Origin: Platanthera guangdongensis
Taxonomy: Eukaryota > Streptophyta > Magnoliopsida > Asparagales > Orchidaceae
Direction of reading: 5' to 3'
NCBI GenBank assembly: GCA_039583875.1
Contig: CM077151.1
Location: forward strand, 28,720,390 to 28,784,389
Length of the DNA: 64,000 nt
Below, in pieces: positions 1 through 10,690 of the stretch. A model generated the notes under the pieces. That model did no database searches, was not told where the DNA came from, and saw only the letters and a program-made list of their open reading frames with translations. A program made the translations under genes and the position numbers. Every line of letters begins with the position of its first letter. Position 1 is the stretch's first letter.

Positions 1-420
1 TTTCCGATCTGATTCCTCCCTCCACCGCCGAGGACAGCCACCTACATCATTTTACACGCCCCCGGTTCCACCTCGGACCGTTGTACATGCATCTCCAGCT
101 CCGGATTTTTCAGTGCCTTGGTGAGATTTCATTGTACTGGATTATTATTTTCAGCATATTTATATTAGATTGGTTTATATACTTGTTTTGGATCTCTTGT
201 ATGGTAGTCGTTTGTTTGGATAAATATTGTGATTTGCAAGGTTTATTCGCCACGCGCTCTTGCTTTGGCCCTCCATGCGGAGGAAAGCCTAAGCTTGTTT
301 TGCCCTAATTAATTATTTTGTCTTCTTGTGAATTTATTTGCGTGAGGATGTTAATGCTTATTATCTAATTTGTGATTAATCTGTCGGGCATTGCATAACA
401 TGTAGGGTTAGGTCACCGTT
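1..420 (+). repeat. Leader/intron-like segment, older paralogue of 3640-4057 plus 10691-10830
   Basis: C-rich sequence (1-120) ends at a splice-donor-like GTGAGA (121-126). A T-rich, intron-like stretch follows, with a near-palindrome CCTCCATGCGGAGG at about 272-286. The same order occurs at 3640-4057: C-rich leader, donor GTGAGT at 3895-3900, T-rich stretch, palindrome. That second copy continues after the RLC-1 insertion at 10691 with matching AT-rich sequence and a shared GCATTGCAT block. The two are therefore diverged copies of one repeat, possibly the 5' leader of a retroelement or a duplicated first exon and intron. I do not recognise the family. The short open frame at 81-308 has no recognisable domain. 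Confidence 0.4.
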
Positions 421-688
421 AATCTACCACCTATAGATTCGTCTTGTGTCACATAGGGAGGCAGTGATCGGTGTGGATTCAGGTTGGGCAGAAGCAACTG
501 GATTTTTTGTATGAATAGGATGTGATTTCGAATTGAGGGTGTCAGGGTTTCCATGGATGCATGCGAGATAGCGAGTGATGTTGAGTCTGTAGTTCGAGAG
601 TGTTTGGGAAAGAAACATAGTGGTGAGGAAAGGTAATATGTGGTGTCAGAATAACGTTTGAGAATTTGTCGGAGCCGGACCTACTGAC
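421..688. other. Unassigned sequence left of a MITE
   Basis: No recognisable coding, RNA or repeat structure. The last eight bases (681-688, CTACTGAC) are the left target-site copy of the hAT-type MITE. Confidence 0.4.
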
Positions 689-1436
689 TAGGGGTGTGCA
701 AAAATAATTGAAGAACTGAGAACCGTTTTGGAACCGAGCCGGACCGAGCGGTTTGGATCAGTTCTCATGGGTCTTTGTTCGGTTCGGTTCTGGGTCCAAA
801 ATTTCCAGAACCGACCACTCGGTTCGGTTCTTACATTCAGATACTCAGAACCGACCTGAGAACCGAGTTATTGAAATTAAGTAACAAAAATATAGGAGTA
901 TTCTGATCCTTATTCCTTTCAATATGAGCCTTCCGATCCAGTCTAGGTTAAGTTAAACCTAAAAGTTTCACACTTTCTACATATCGATAGCCTTTCCAAT
1001 ATGAGTTTGATAGTGTTGGATTCAAAAAGTAGTTCTCGTCATTGTATTAGTTTTTTTTTGCTCTTTTAAGGGTATGTTAGTGCACATTGAAGAAGTTATG
1101 TATGGATTTTTTTTCGCTCTTCTAAATATACAATTATTTGATCATATTATTTTTCTTTATAAAAGATATTTGTGTTTAATATTTGCTTGAATGAATACAA
1201 TAGTTTAAAATGCTTACCAATACACAAGTTTATATGAAAAATATTTTGACGCATGAGTGGAATCGAGAACCGAACCGAGACCGAACCGAGACCGAACCGA
1301 GTTTTTTGGTTTGGATCTGGTTCTATACTTTGGGTACATATGTCGGTTCTGGTTCCAAAAAGTTGGAACTGAAACTGTGAATCGATTCTTAGTTTTGGGT
1401 GAAACCGATCCGAACTGAATCCGAGTTTCACCCCTA
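689..1436. mobile_element. hAT-type non-autonomous element (MITE), 748 bp
   Basis: It begins TAGGGGTG and ends CACCCCTA, an exact 8-bp terminal inverted repeat of the hAT type. It is flanked by CTACTGAC (681-688) and CTACTGCC (1437-1444), a 7/8 match to the 8-bp target duplication expected of hAT insertions. The subterminal regions are packed with GAACCG/CGGTTC words in both orientations (about 720-870 and 1258-1410). These make it strongly self-complementary and could be transposase-binding repeats. The middle is AT-rich. It encodes no transposase, so movement would need one from an autonomous hAT element. Confidence 0.8.
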
Positions 1437-1444
1437 CTACTGCC

Positions 1445-1840
1445 GCAACAAAAATCCTTGCCAAAGCCATTGTGATATTGTGAGCATGCTCTTCTACCCA
1501 CTAGTCTAGGTGATTCATATGTTCCATGAAGGGGTGTGTAACTTTGCCATATCAATGGGGGTGTGCAGTGGAACGAACACTCCTATGGTTTAGGGCATGT
1601 TGGACCATTGACGGATGGGATGAAGGAGATGACGAACTCAAAGATCCACTAATAATAAGAGAAATATACAAATTGCAAGAGATTTCCCCCAAACCTAGAT
1701 TGTTTCCTCTCGAACAGAGAAACCCAAAAGGATTCAAAGGATCCAAAGATCCTTACTCATACATGTCTCTCTTTTATATAGACTCCTAGTGAGCATAACG
1801 AATAAGAAATTATTCTTTGCTTAAGTAACGATACAATAAG
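1445..1840. other. Unassigned intergenic sequence
   Basis: Open frames on both strands here (for example around 1526-1789) have no recognisable domain. No LTR, TIR or RNA-gene signal was seen. Confidence 0.3.
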
Positions 1841-1984
1841 ATGGATGTCTCCAACACATTTTTGCATAGGGACTTAGAAGAATAAGTCGATATAGAGCAA
1901 CCACCAGACTTTATTGTTAAGGGGGAGTTTGGACAGTGCCTGTATGTAAAAGTAAGATGGCTCTGGTACCATCTAAACAAATAA
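1841..1984 (+). pseudogene. Decayed Ty1/copia reverse transcriptase fragment
   Basis: Reading from ATG at 1841 gives MDVSNTFLHRDLEE, a stop, then VDIEQPPDFIVKGEFGQ. This matches the conserved copia RT block usually written as [14 protein letters not shown] followed by a xMxQPxGF motif. It covers about 45 residues. No YVDD motif, flanking LTRs or further pol sequence can be seen. It is an old truncated scrap, of different age and lineage from the larger elements in the window. Confidence 0.7.
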
Positions 1985-2871
1985 ACTTAGTGTAAGAAGA
2001 AGCAAGCAGTCGTCAATCCGATACACCCAGGTGAGCTAGCCGACTCTGATTTGTATGAGGGATGCCTTCATTTTTTGGGCCTGAATGTATTCAGTCCTCT
2101 ACCTCACAATATCCAATTTTGTATACTCTTAAATACATTCTATGCATGGCTTCTCTGGTATCTTGAGAGCTTAAATAAGTGTCTTATCCCCTTATCCTTT
2201 TGTCATCGCCATGGATTGCTCCTTTGATGGAGACTATCCAATGCACTAAACAACCAAACCTAATCATTTCTTGTCTCATGTTTTCTCTTGACATTCAAGT
2301 ATTTGGTAAAGCTTCTATTTAGTTAGTGCTCCACATGTTTGGATAACAGGTTGAGATTGTTCAACCCCATTTAGGTCTGAGTACTAAAATGGAGAATAGT
2401 AATATTTTCCAAGCTACGTGTACCCTCGTTGATATAATCAGTTAATTAGTAGAATCTCTACTTTGAAAAGCCATCTTTTAGGGCTTTGGTTAGTTTTTGG
2501 TGTCAATCCTTTGCACCCCAAGGCAGTGCCCAGTGAGATTGTATGATTGTCATGCAGATTACTTAAGGGTGGTAATTTGGTTATGAAATGTTACACCATT
2601 TCCTGGAATTCTATTTGTGTGCCCAGAACTCCTTGCATCATTAACATCGCATATAGAAATGAACTTGTCTGGCAGATCATTCGAAGTAAGGTGTTTAGGG
2701 CAACTAGATTTAGGTTCATACCTTTAACCATTACTTTTTTTTGGGAATGCCCATAATTCTTTGGGATCTTCCATGTGGCAATTTGTTCTCTGGTCAATTC
2801 TAAGATGTCTCCTATTTGGTTAATTCCGTTATACCGATTGATCTATTTTGATTTATAGCTCAACGGTTCAA
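1985..2871. other. Unassigned intergenic sequence
   Basis: AT-rich sequence. The longest open frames (2547-2756 on + and 2591-2797 on -) overlap each other and show no known motif. Nothing else can be supported. Confidence 0.3.
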
Positions 2872-4057
2872 GCATTATTGGCATTTATAGCAGTGAATTT
2901 GTTACTGCTTGTGAAAGCTAAGGTTTTTGATGGGGAGCCATCAGATGCACTTGGAGGAGCTCGCCGCAAGGCGGGGCCCACATACATGTATTCACGCAGG
3001 AAGACTTGATCGGATCGCCGATTGGACTCCGCGGTTATGTCCGGGACGTCGCCGCGAGTCAAAACGCTATATTATTTTATATTTTTTGAGTTTATTTTGA
3101 TGTATTTTAAGGGCTAACCCACCGGCCAATCATAGCCGTTGATGGGGATGCCCTAGTTTGTGTTTTCTTATAAATAGGATGCTAGGGGGCTGATTTGAGG
3201 CCATTGTAGAATTTGGAGAAGAGCTTTCCCGGATTCCTGCGATCCCTCCTCGGTGCCGACGCCGTGGAACCCTAGGTGACGACTCCTAGGCCGCCAAACT
3301 CCTCCTCAAGATAACCCCTACCCCCCTCCACCATTTTCCATCGTTTTCTCCCCTTTTCCACCACCGGAATCCCTAAAACCCCCCTCCATACCACCGGCCA
3401 GCAGTCCAGCCAGCCGCTGCCTCCTCTTCCCTGTTTCCCGCCGCCGGATTGCTGTCCCCCCACCGCCGGCCTGCAGCCTCCCCACCGCCGGCCTCCTCCC
3501 AAGCCTCCAGCCCATCACCGCCTCAAAACCGACCCCCCTAAGGCCCGGCCTACCCTAGCCGGCCACTCCTTCCCCTTCCCCTTCGTGGATCCACCTCCCA
3601 CCGCTCCGAAAACCCTAGATCTCTTTTGATCTAGTGCTACCACCCTCCGATCCGTTATTCCCTCCACCCAAACCTTCCATTTTTGTTCGGATCCGCTCCA
3701 AATCATCGGATCTACTCACCCCCGGCCCGGATCTACTCATTTGTGGCCGGATCTCGCCGTTTCCGGCCCACATCCCCTCTTTTCCACCGTGGGCAGCCAC
3801 CGTGACGTCACCGTGCCACCGTGTTCGCCTCCGATCGCCCGTTTTGCATCCGGTCCCTCAAATTCTCCACCACCTCGGATCAGTCCACTGCATCGTGAGT
3901 ATCTCGTAGTATTGTGTTTTGTATTTGACATTTGCACTTGGTTGTTTATCTATATTTGTGATGTGATCATAGTTTGGTAGTTGTTGTACTTTTACGCTAA
4001 TATTTGTTTGTGGAATTAATCGCCGCCACTTGCTTAGGCCCTCCGCGCGGAGGAAGC
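2872..4057 (+). repeat. TATA-led C-rich leader of an LTR-like or unknown repeat
   Basis: A promoter-like block has CCAAT at 3126-3130 and TATAAATA at 3169-3176. About 700 bp of extremely C-rich, pyrimidine-biased leader (3230-3890) follow and end at a strong splice-donor-like GTGAGT (3895-3900). A T-rich intron-like stretch then runs into a perfect palindrome, CCTCCGCGCGGAGG (4040-4053). RLC-1 inserted four bases later. The layout resembles an LTR/untranslated leader of a large gypsy element, or a first exon and intron. No matching second LTR or coding region was found. Frames in the C-rich block are compositional artefacts. Confidence 0.35.
3126..3176 (+). promoter_or_regulatory. CCAAT and TATA boxes
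   Basis: CCAAT at 3126-3130 lies about 40 bp upstream of TATAAATA at 3169-3176, followed by GATGCTAGGGGG. This is a normal plant RNA polymerase II core-promoter layout, pointing into the C-rich leader. Confidence 0.45.
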
Positions 4058-4884
4058 TGTTGGGGTTCAGCCCCTAAAGGTGCAGATTTTTTGTGCAGGA
4101 TTTCATGAGTTGCAACCTGGTTTTTGAGGTCTCAACCTTTTTAGTGCTGGTTGCTCTTGGGCTGGGAAGGACAGATTTTATATTTATAAAATATGAGCAG
4201 TTTTTATATTAAATAGTGAGCAGTTTTGTCAAAAAAAAAGCTGCGGGACCTTTTAAAACTTCCTCTTCTTCCCGATTTGAGAGGCTAGGTCTTGGGAAAA
4301 GTAGCAGCCGGAACCCCAGCCCGCGTGCCGTTCGCAGTCCGCCATCGCCGCGCCTGCGCTGACCGCCGGCCGCCATCGCCGCGCCCGCGCCGTCCTCGGC
4401 CGCCATTCCCGCTGCTGCAAGGAAGTTTTGCCGCTGCTGTAGGCGGTTCTTCGCCGCTTGAAGGAGGTGTTTCCTCTGTGCTATTGGAAGGAGATTTCTC
4501 TACCGTTTCAAGGGCTTCTTCGTCTACGGTCTCAGGTGTTCCCTTTCTTGTCTTCGTTTGCTATTTTGCTTGAAGAGAGAGTATGATTTTATCTTGGTGT
4601 ATAGAAGTTGTGGTTTGATCTTGGTGGTAGAGAGTAGTGGATTTGTGTGTCAAATCCGGAGGGCTTTCTAGGTTTTGGGCAAACCTAGATAAATTTTGTA
4701 ATCCTTATTTATTATAGTGGATTTTCGTTGTGCCGTGCCCCGTGGTTTTTGACCTTCAAGTGGTGAAGGTTTTCCACGTATATCTCTGTGTTCATCTGTG
4801 GTGTTGTTTTGTTTTGCTTCTTATTGTGTTGACTCTATTGATCGGTGGGAGTTGCCGTTATCTTCGGAACCCCGTTCCCTAACA
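4058..4884 (+). repeat. RLC-1 LTR1 (outer 5' LTR)
   Basis: 827 bp, TG...CA ends. TATA-like TATTTATAAAAT lies around 4170-4183. A GC-rich stretch of about 100 bp (4300-4420) has an open frame that also occurs in the other copies. It is LTR sequence and not a gene. At nine positions LTR1 agrees with LTR3 against LTR2. It is followed by only ten bases of primer-site-like sequence, AGTGATATCA (4885-4894). Confidence 0.9.
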
Positions 4885-4894
4885 AGTGATATCA

Positions 4895-5709
4895 CCTAAA
4901 GGTGCAGATTTTTTGTGCAGGATTTCAGGAGTTGCAACCTGGTTTTTGAGGTCTCAACCTTTTTAGTGCTGGTTGCTCTTGGGCTGGGAAGGACAGATTT
5001 TATATTTATAAAATCTGAGCAGTTTTTTATATTAAATAGTGAGCATTTTTGTCAAAAAAAAAGCTGCGGGACCTTTTAAAACTTCATCTTCTTCCCGATT
5101 TGAGAGGCTAGGTCTTGGGAAAAAAGTAGCAGCCGGAACCCCAGCCCGCTTGCCGTTGGCAGTCCGCCATCGCCGCGCCTGCGCTGACCGCCGGCCGCCA
5201 TCGCCGCGCCCGCGCCGTCCTCGGCCGCCATTCCCGCTGCTGCAAGGAAGTTTTGCCGCTGCTGTAGGCGGTTCTTCGCCGCTTGAAGGAGGTGTTTCCT
5301 CGGTGCTATTGGAAGGAGATTTCTCTACCGTTTCAAGGGCTTCTTCGTCTACGGTCTCAGGTGTTCCCTTTCTTGTCTTCGTTTGCTATTTTGCTTGAAG
5401 AGAGAGTAGGATTTTATCTTGGTGTAGAGAAGTTGTGGTTTGATCTTGGTGGTAGAGAGTAATGGATTTGTGTGTCAAATCCGGAGGGCTTTCTAGGTTT
5501 TGGGCAAACCTAGATAAATTTTGTAATCCTTATTTATTATAGTGGATTTTCGTTGTGCCGTGCCCCGTGGTTTTTGACCTTCAAGTGGTGAAGGTTTTCC
5601 ACGTATATCTCTGTGTTCATCTGTGGTGTTGTTTTGTTTTGCTTCTTATTGTGTTGACTCTATTGATCGGTGGGAGTTGCCGTTATCTTCGGAACCCCGT
5701 TCCCTAACA
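4895..5709 (+). repeat. RLC-1 LTR2 (inner 5' LTR, lacks first 15 bp)
   Basis: It starts at CCTAAAGGTG, equivalent to position 16 of LTR1, and ends CCCTAACA directly before the intact primer-binding site. It carries nine private differences from LTR1 and LTR3 (for example an extra T and a G-to-T near 5030-5045, two extra As near 5120, and G for C at about 5159). Confidence 0.9.
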
Positions 5710-5725
5710 AGTGGTATCAGAGGGA
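5710..5725 (+). promoter_or_regulatory. RLC-1 primer-binding site
   Basis: AG then TGGTATCAGAG directly after LTR2, complementary to the 3' end of plant initiator methionine tRNA. A truncated, one-base-mutated copy sits after LTR1 at 4885-4894. Confidence 0.8.
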
Positions 5726-5870
5726 GGTTCTTTGGCTAGTCGTTGTTATTTCTCGGTTTCTAACTTGGTGCGGTAGGTGACGACCATCGGTCCGCCCCTA
5801 TCCTCTCTTGTTAATCCCTTGAAATAAATCGACTTGTTGACCGTAATAGAGTTGTTTGTTTGAGAAAGCA

Positions 5871-6544
5871 ATGGAACAGAACACAAGGATGGTCAGTATG
5901 AATGACAAGAATTGGAGCATCTGGAAGCCTCGGATGGAGGATCTCTTATATTGTAAAGATCTCCATGCTCCGTTGACGGGGAGACCTGCTTCAGTTAAGG
6001 ATGATGAAGAGTGGAAGAAAATGGATCGAAAGGCAGTAGGGTTCATTAGACAGTGGCTCGATGACTCTGTTTTTCATCATGTTTCCACGGAGACCTCGGC
6101 TCAGGCACTATGGAAAAAGCTTGAAGCTTTGTACGAGCGGAAGACTGTAGGTAACAAGGCATTTTTGATTAGGAAGCTTGTCAATTTGAAGTACAGGGAA
6201 GGTTCACAGATGACTGAGCATCTGAACCTTGCTCAAAGTATTATCAATCAGTTGGAGTCTATGAAGATAACTTTGGAAGATGAACTCCAAGCTCTATTGA
6301 TCCTTAGTTCTTTACCCGAGAGTTGGGAGACTCTAGTAGTGTCGTTGAGCAACTCAGCACCTGATGGCGTGGTAACCATGGAGATGGTGTCTGGTTGTCT
6401 CCTGAACGAAGAACTAAGAAGGAAGGATTCTGGATCTTCCACTTCGGTGTGTTTTTCTCATGGAGGGAAGAGGCCGGTCTGTGAAGAAGGATGTGAAGCA
6501 CAGGGACAGTTCCAGGAGTAAGTCCAAGGGGCAAGTCTAAGAAG
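5871..6544 (+). pseudogene. gag: RLC-1 gag (frameshifted)
   Basis: The first ATG after the leader (5871) opens a frame of about 215 residues. It has the copia Gag (UBN2) pattern: a WKPRMEDLL block, an ALWKKLEALYE block, then LKYREG and SLPESWE. It would form the capsid shell around the element RNA. The frame runs to about 6450 and then shifts, so the basic linker before the zinc knuckle is read out of frame and the 5' frame stops at 6521. Sequence resemblance to the RLC-3 Gag puts both in one lineage. Expected size before the knuckle is about 220-250 residues, so little is missing apart from the frame. Confidence 0.85.
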
Positions 6545-9500
6545 GACATCGAGTGCTACTATTGTAAGAAGAAGGGTCATTTCAAGAAGGATTGCTTCCA
6601 AATGAAAAGAGACCTGAAGGGCAAGACCAAGGAGGTTGGAGAATCCAGTGGTGATGCGACGACTTCGATTGTGGAGGCTGAGTCGTTATGCTTGCAGTGC
6701 AGTGGGTCGTCTTGCCAGGACTGCGTTGACACAGACTGGATTGTGGACGGAGGTGCATCCTATCATTGTACTCCTCACAGAGATTACTTCTATACCTATT
6801 CTGCGGGAGATCTTGGTGTGATCCGGATGGCAAATTCCGGTGAGTCGTTGATTGTTGGCAGTGGTGATGTCCATCTGGAGACTGAATTGGGGAAGATTGT
6901 TCTCAAGGGCGTCAGGCATATTCCTGACTTGAGAATGAATTTGATTTCCATTGGTAGGCTTGATGATGGTGGTTTCACAAGCATTGAAGGTGGAGGTACC
7001 TGGAGGTTGTTGAAGGGTTCTTTGGTAGTAGCCAGAGGAAGGAAGTGTTGTGGCCTTTATCGTACTAAAGCCAAGATCTGTGGTCCAAGTGTGAATGCGG
7101 CCGAGGGCGACTCTATGGAGTTATGGCATCGCAGACTTGGGCATATCAGCGAGAAGAACTTGAAGATCTTGGTGAAGAACAAGGTCCTTCCGGAGCTATC
7201 AGGAGGGCTTCCTGATACGTGTACGCACTGCTTGGCGGTAAGCAGAAACGTGTTTCCTTTGCTGATTCTGAACCAAAGAGGAAGGCAGAGTTACTATACT
7301 TGATACACACTGATGTGTGTGGTCCTATTGAGCCCAAGTCTGTGGGCGGAGCCGCTTACTTTGTCACGTTCATTGACGATCACTCCAGGAAAGTCTGGGC
7401 ATATTCTGTGAAGCAGAAGAGTGATGTTCTAGCAAAGTTTGAAGAGTTCAGAGCGAAGGTGGAGAAGATGACCGGAAAGAAATAAAGCGAGTTCGATCTG
7501 ACAATGGGGGAGAGTACACTGGTGCCTTCGACGCTTACTGCAGAAGGCATGACATAGTACATGAAAGGACAATCTCGAGGACGCCGCAACAGAATGGGTT
7601 AGCAGAAAGGATGAACAAGACGATTATTGAGAAGATCAAATATATGATTTCTCAAGCTGACATTAGCAAACAGTTTTGGGCTGAGGCTGTGCAAACTGCT
7701 GTACATCTGATAAATCTGTCTCCTTCTGCACCTCTGAATGGTGATATTCCAGAGCGTGTTTGGTCCGGAAAGGAAGTGTCGTACGGACATGTGCGGGTTT
7801 TGGGTGCAAAGTTCATGTTCATGTCCCCAAGGAAGAGGGATCGAAGCTTGATGAGAAATCCCGGGAGTGCATCTTGATGGGATTCCCCATGAGCAGTTTG
7901 GCTATAGACTCTGGGATCCTGTGAACAAGAAAAATGATCAGAAGCAGAGATGTGATCTTTGTTGAAGATCAAGTGGTTGGTGAGCATAATGCTGCGGAGT
8001 CACAGGTTCCACAGTTTCCACCTGCGGAGGAGAGACTCTATGCTGATGATGGGCCAGTAGAGACTGTTGTTGATGATGGGCATGCTGAGGATGAAGTTGG
8101 TGAGCTTATTCCTGATGAGGAGATGATTCCGGATGCAGGGGGAGCTCTGCCAGTTGATGTACCACCTGTGGTGGAGGTTCCTCTTGTCAGATCTGAGAGA
8201 GTCAGAAGGCCCAATACCAGGTATTCCCCTCATGAGTATATTTTGCTTACAGATAGTGGAGAGCCTGAGTCCTATATGGAGGCTCAGAGTGCTGAAGATC
8301 GTGAGGCCTGGACAGCTGCCATGGAAGAGGAGTTATACTCCCTTCAGAAGAACGAGACGTATGATTTAGTCTCATTGCCTAAAGGGAAGAGAGCTTTGAA
8401 GAACAAGTGGGTCTTCAAGTTAAAGTTGGATGAAAATTGATCTCAGCCAAGGTACAAGGCGAGACTTGTGGTGAAAGGTTTCAGTCAGAAACAAGGTGTC
8501 GATTTCGACGAGATTTTTTCCCCAGTGGTGAAAATGTCCTCTATCAGACTGGTGTTGGGTATGGCTGCCTCCAGGATCTTGAAGTCGAGCAGATGGACGT
8601 CAAGACGACATTTCTGCATGGCGATTTGGAGGAAGAGCTATATATGGAGCAGCCCGAAGGCTTTGTGGCTAAGGGGAAGCATCATCTGGTCTGCCGGCTC
8701 AAGAAGAGCCTTTATGGGTTGAAGCAGGCACCCAGGCAGTGGTATAAGAAATTTGACTCTTTCATGATGAAGAGCAAATTCCAACGGACCAGGGCTGATC
8801 ACGTGTGTGTATGTGAAGAGGACTGAGAAGATGTTCACTATTCTGCTGTTGTACGTAGATGATATGCTGATTGTTGGGATGACAAGGCCAGCATAGCTGA
8901 GTTGAAGAAGGAGCTCAGTGAGTCCTTTGAAATGAAGGATTCCTGGGACCGGCAAGGAAGATCCTTGGAAATGAAAATTACCAGGGACAGGAGTGCTGAT
9001 CAACTATGGCTGTCTCAGTCTGAGTATGTGGAGAAAGTGCTGAAGAGGTTCATGATGGACAAGGTAAAACCCGTTGCTACTCCTCTGGCCGGGCACTTCT
9101 GACTTTCTAGTTCTCAAAGACCCCATCATCTGAGAAGGAGCTGGAAGAGATGAGCCAAATTCCTTATGCATCCGCAGTGGGAGCCTGATGTATGCTATGG
9201 TCTGCACTAGGCCAGACATAGCTCATGCTGTGGGATTTGTGAGCCGTTACTTGGCAAACCCAGGGAAAGTCCATTGGAGTGCTGTGAAATGGATACTCCG
9301 CTATCTCCGAGGTACCTCAGACCTTTGTTTACAGTTTGGTGGAGGTCCACCAGAACTTATTGGGTACTCGGATTCGGATATGTCAGGAGATGTTGACCAC
9401 GAGGAGATCTACTTCTGGATTCGTGGTCACTTTTGGAGGGGGAGCAGTGTCGTGGCAGTCAAGGCTTCAGAAGTGTGTGGCATTGTCGACGACGGAGGCT

Positions 9501-9821
9501 GAATATATTGCGTTGACTGAGGCGTCAAAGGAGCTTATTTGGATGAAGAAGTTCATGCTAGAGCTTGATCTCCGACAGTACGTGTACACAGTTTTCTGTG
9601 ACAGTCAGAGTGCTATATTTTTGGCCAAGAATCCCGCCTTTCACTCCAGGACGAAGCACATTGACGTGAAGTATCACTGGATTCAGGATGCTGTGAAGGA
9701 GAAACTGTTGGTGGTGGAGAAGATCCACACGGATGAAAATCCCTCGGACATGATGACGAAGGTCGTCCCAAGGGAAAAGTATGATCTCTGCCGACGGTTG
9801 ATCGACATGATCCCCACCTGA
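6545..9821 (+). pseudogene. pol: RLC-1 pol (zinc knuckle, PR, IN, RT, RNase H; many frameshifts)
   Basis: Domains in order: zinc knuckle CYYCKKKGHFKKDC (about 6554-6595); protease with DGGA where copia has DSGA (about 6745), a catalytic-loop change; GAG-pre-integrase HRRLGH (about 7125); integrase start HTDVCGP (7306) and DNGGEY (7499); RT core block [14 protein letters not shown] (about 8593) and YVDDMLIVG (about 8853); RNase H with CDSQSAI (about 9598), ending ADM-like SDMMTKVVPRE before the stop at 9819-9821. The frame is broken near 7225, 7485, 7800, 7930, 8438 (TGA), 8575, 8820, 8885, 9105 and 9410. Most breaks look like loss or gain of one or two bases, several in homopolymers. It cannot encode a working polyprotein as written. 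Confidence 0.9.
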
Positions 9822-9855
9822 AGGAGTCAAGGTGGGATACTCTCCTTTATGGTCT

Positions 9856-9867
9856 GAAGGGGGAGTT
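9856..9867 (+). promoter_or_regulatory. RLC-1 polypurine tract
   Basis: GAAGGGGGAGTT directly abuts TGTTGGGG of LTR3, the expected plus-strand priming site. Confidence 0.8.
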
Positions 9868-10690
9868 TGTTGGGGTTCAGCCCCTAAAGGTGCAGATTTT
9901 TTGTGCAGAATTTCAGGAGTTGCAACCTGGTTTTTGAGGTCTCAACCTTTTTAGTGCTGGTTGCTCTTGGCTGGGAATGCAGATTTTATATTTATAAAAT
10001 CTGAGCAGTTTTTATATTAAATAGTGAGCAGTTTTGTCAAAAAAAAAGCTGCGGGACCTTTTAAAACTTCCTCTTCTTCCCGATTTGAGAGGCTAGGTCT
10101 TGGGAAAAGTAGCAGCCGGAACCCCAGCCCGCGTGCCGTTCGCAGTCCGCCATCGCCGCGCCTGCGCTGACCGCCGGCCGCCATCGCCGCGCCCGCGCCG
10201 TCCTCGGCCGCCATTCCCGCTGCTGCAAGGAAGTTTTGCCGCTGCTGTAGGCGGTTCTTCGCCGCTTGAAGGAGGTGTTTCCTCTATGCTATTGGAAGGA
10301 GATTTCTCTACCGTTTCAAGGGCTTCTTCGTCTACGGTCTCAGGTGTTCCCTTTCTTGTCTTCGTTTGCTATTTTGCTTGAAGAGAGAGTATGATTTTAT
10401 CTTGGTGTAGAGAAGTTGTGGTTTGATCTTGGTGGTAGAGAGTAGTGGATTTGTGTGTCAAATCCGGAGGGCTTTCTAGTTTTGGGCAAACCTAGATAAA
10501 TTTGTAATCCTTATTTATTATAGTGGATTTTCGTTGTGCCGTGCCCCGTGGTTTTTGACCTTCAAGTGGTGAAGGTTTTCCACGTATATCTCTGTGTTCA
10601 TCTGTGGTGTTGTTTTGTTTTGCTTCTTATTGTGTTGACTCTATTGATCGGTGGGAGTTGCCGTTATCTTCGGAACCCCGTTCCCTAACA
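9868..10690 (+). repeat. RLC-1 LTR3 (3' LTR)
   Basis: 823 bp, TGTTGGGG to CCCTAACA. It is nearly identical to LTR1. Private changes include AGAATTT for AGGATTT near 9909 and a short deletion in TTGGCTGGGAATGCAG near 9966. AAGC follows at 10691. Confidence 0.92.

Larger units (their letters stand above)
4058..10690 (+). mobile_element. RLC-1: Ty1/copia (Tork/Tnt1-like) element with a duplicated 5' LTR
   Basis: LTRs begin TGTTGGGG and end CCCTAACA. AAGC flanks both ends (4054-4057 and 10691-10694), a 4-bp remnant of the target duplication. There are three LTR copies: LTR1 4058-4884, LTR2 4895-5709 (lacking its first 15 bases) and LTR3 9868-10690. The primer-binding site after LTR2 is TGGTATCAGAG (from 5713), matching initiator-Met tRNA priming. 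The polypurine tract GAAGGGGGAGTT (9856-9867) precedes LTR3. Domain order gag, PR, IN, RT, RNase H defines copia. The integrase and RT blocks are closest to Tnt1/Tork. The coding region is broken by many frameshifts although the LTRs are only about 1-2% diverged. Confidence 0.93.

Noticed and set aside
3272..3937. Overlapping frames of 60-90 residues on both strands in the C-rich leader
   Set aside because: Pyrimidine-biased leader sequence; frames on both strands, none with a domain.
4209..5398. Alanine/arginine/proline-rich open frames near 4292-4573, 5039-5398 and again at 10100-10381
   Set aside because: They are the GC-rich part of the RLC-1 LTR, present in all three copies. No known domain and no independent start signals.
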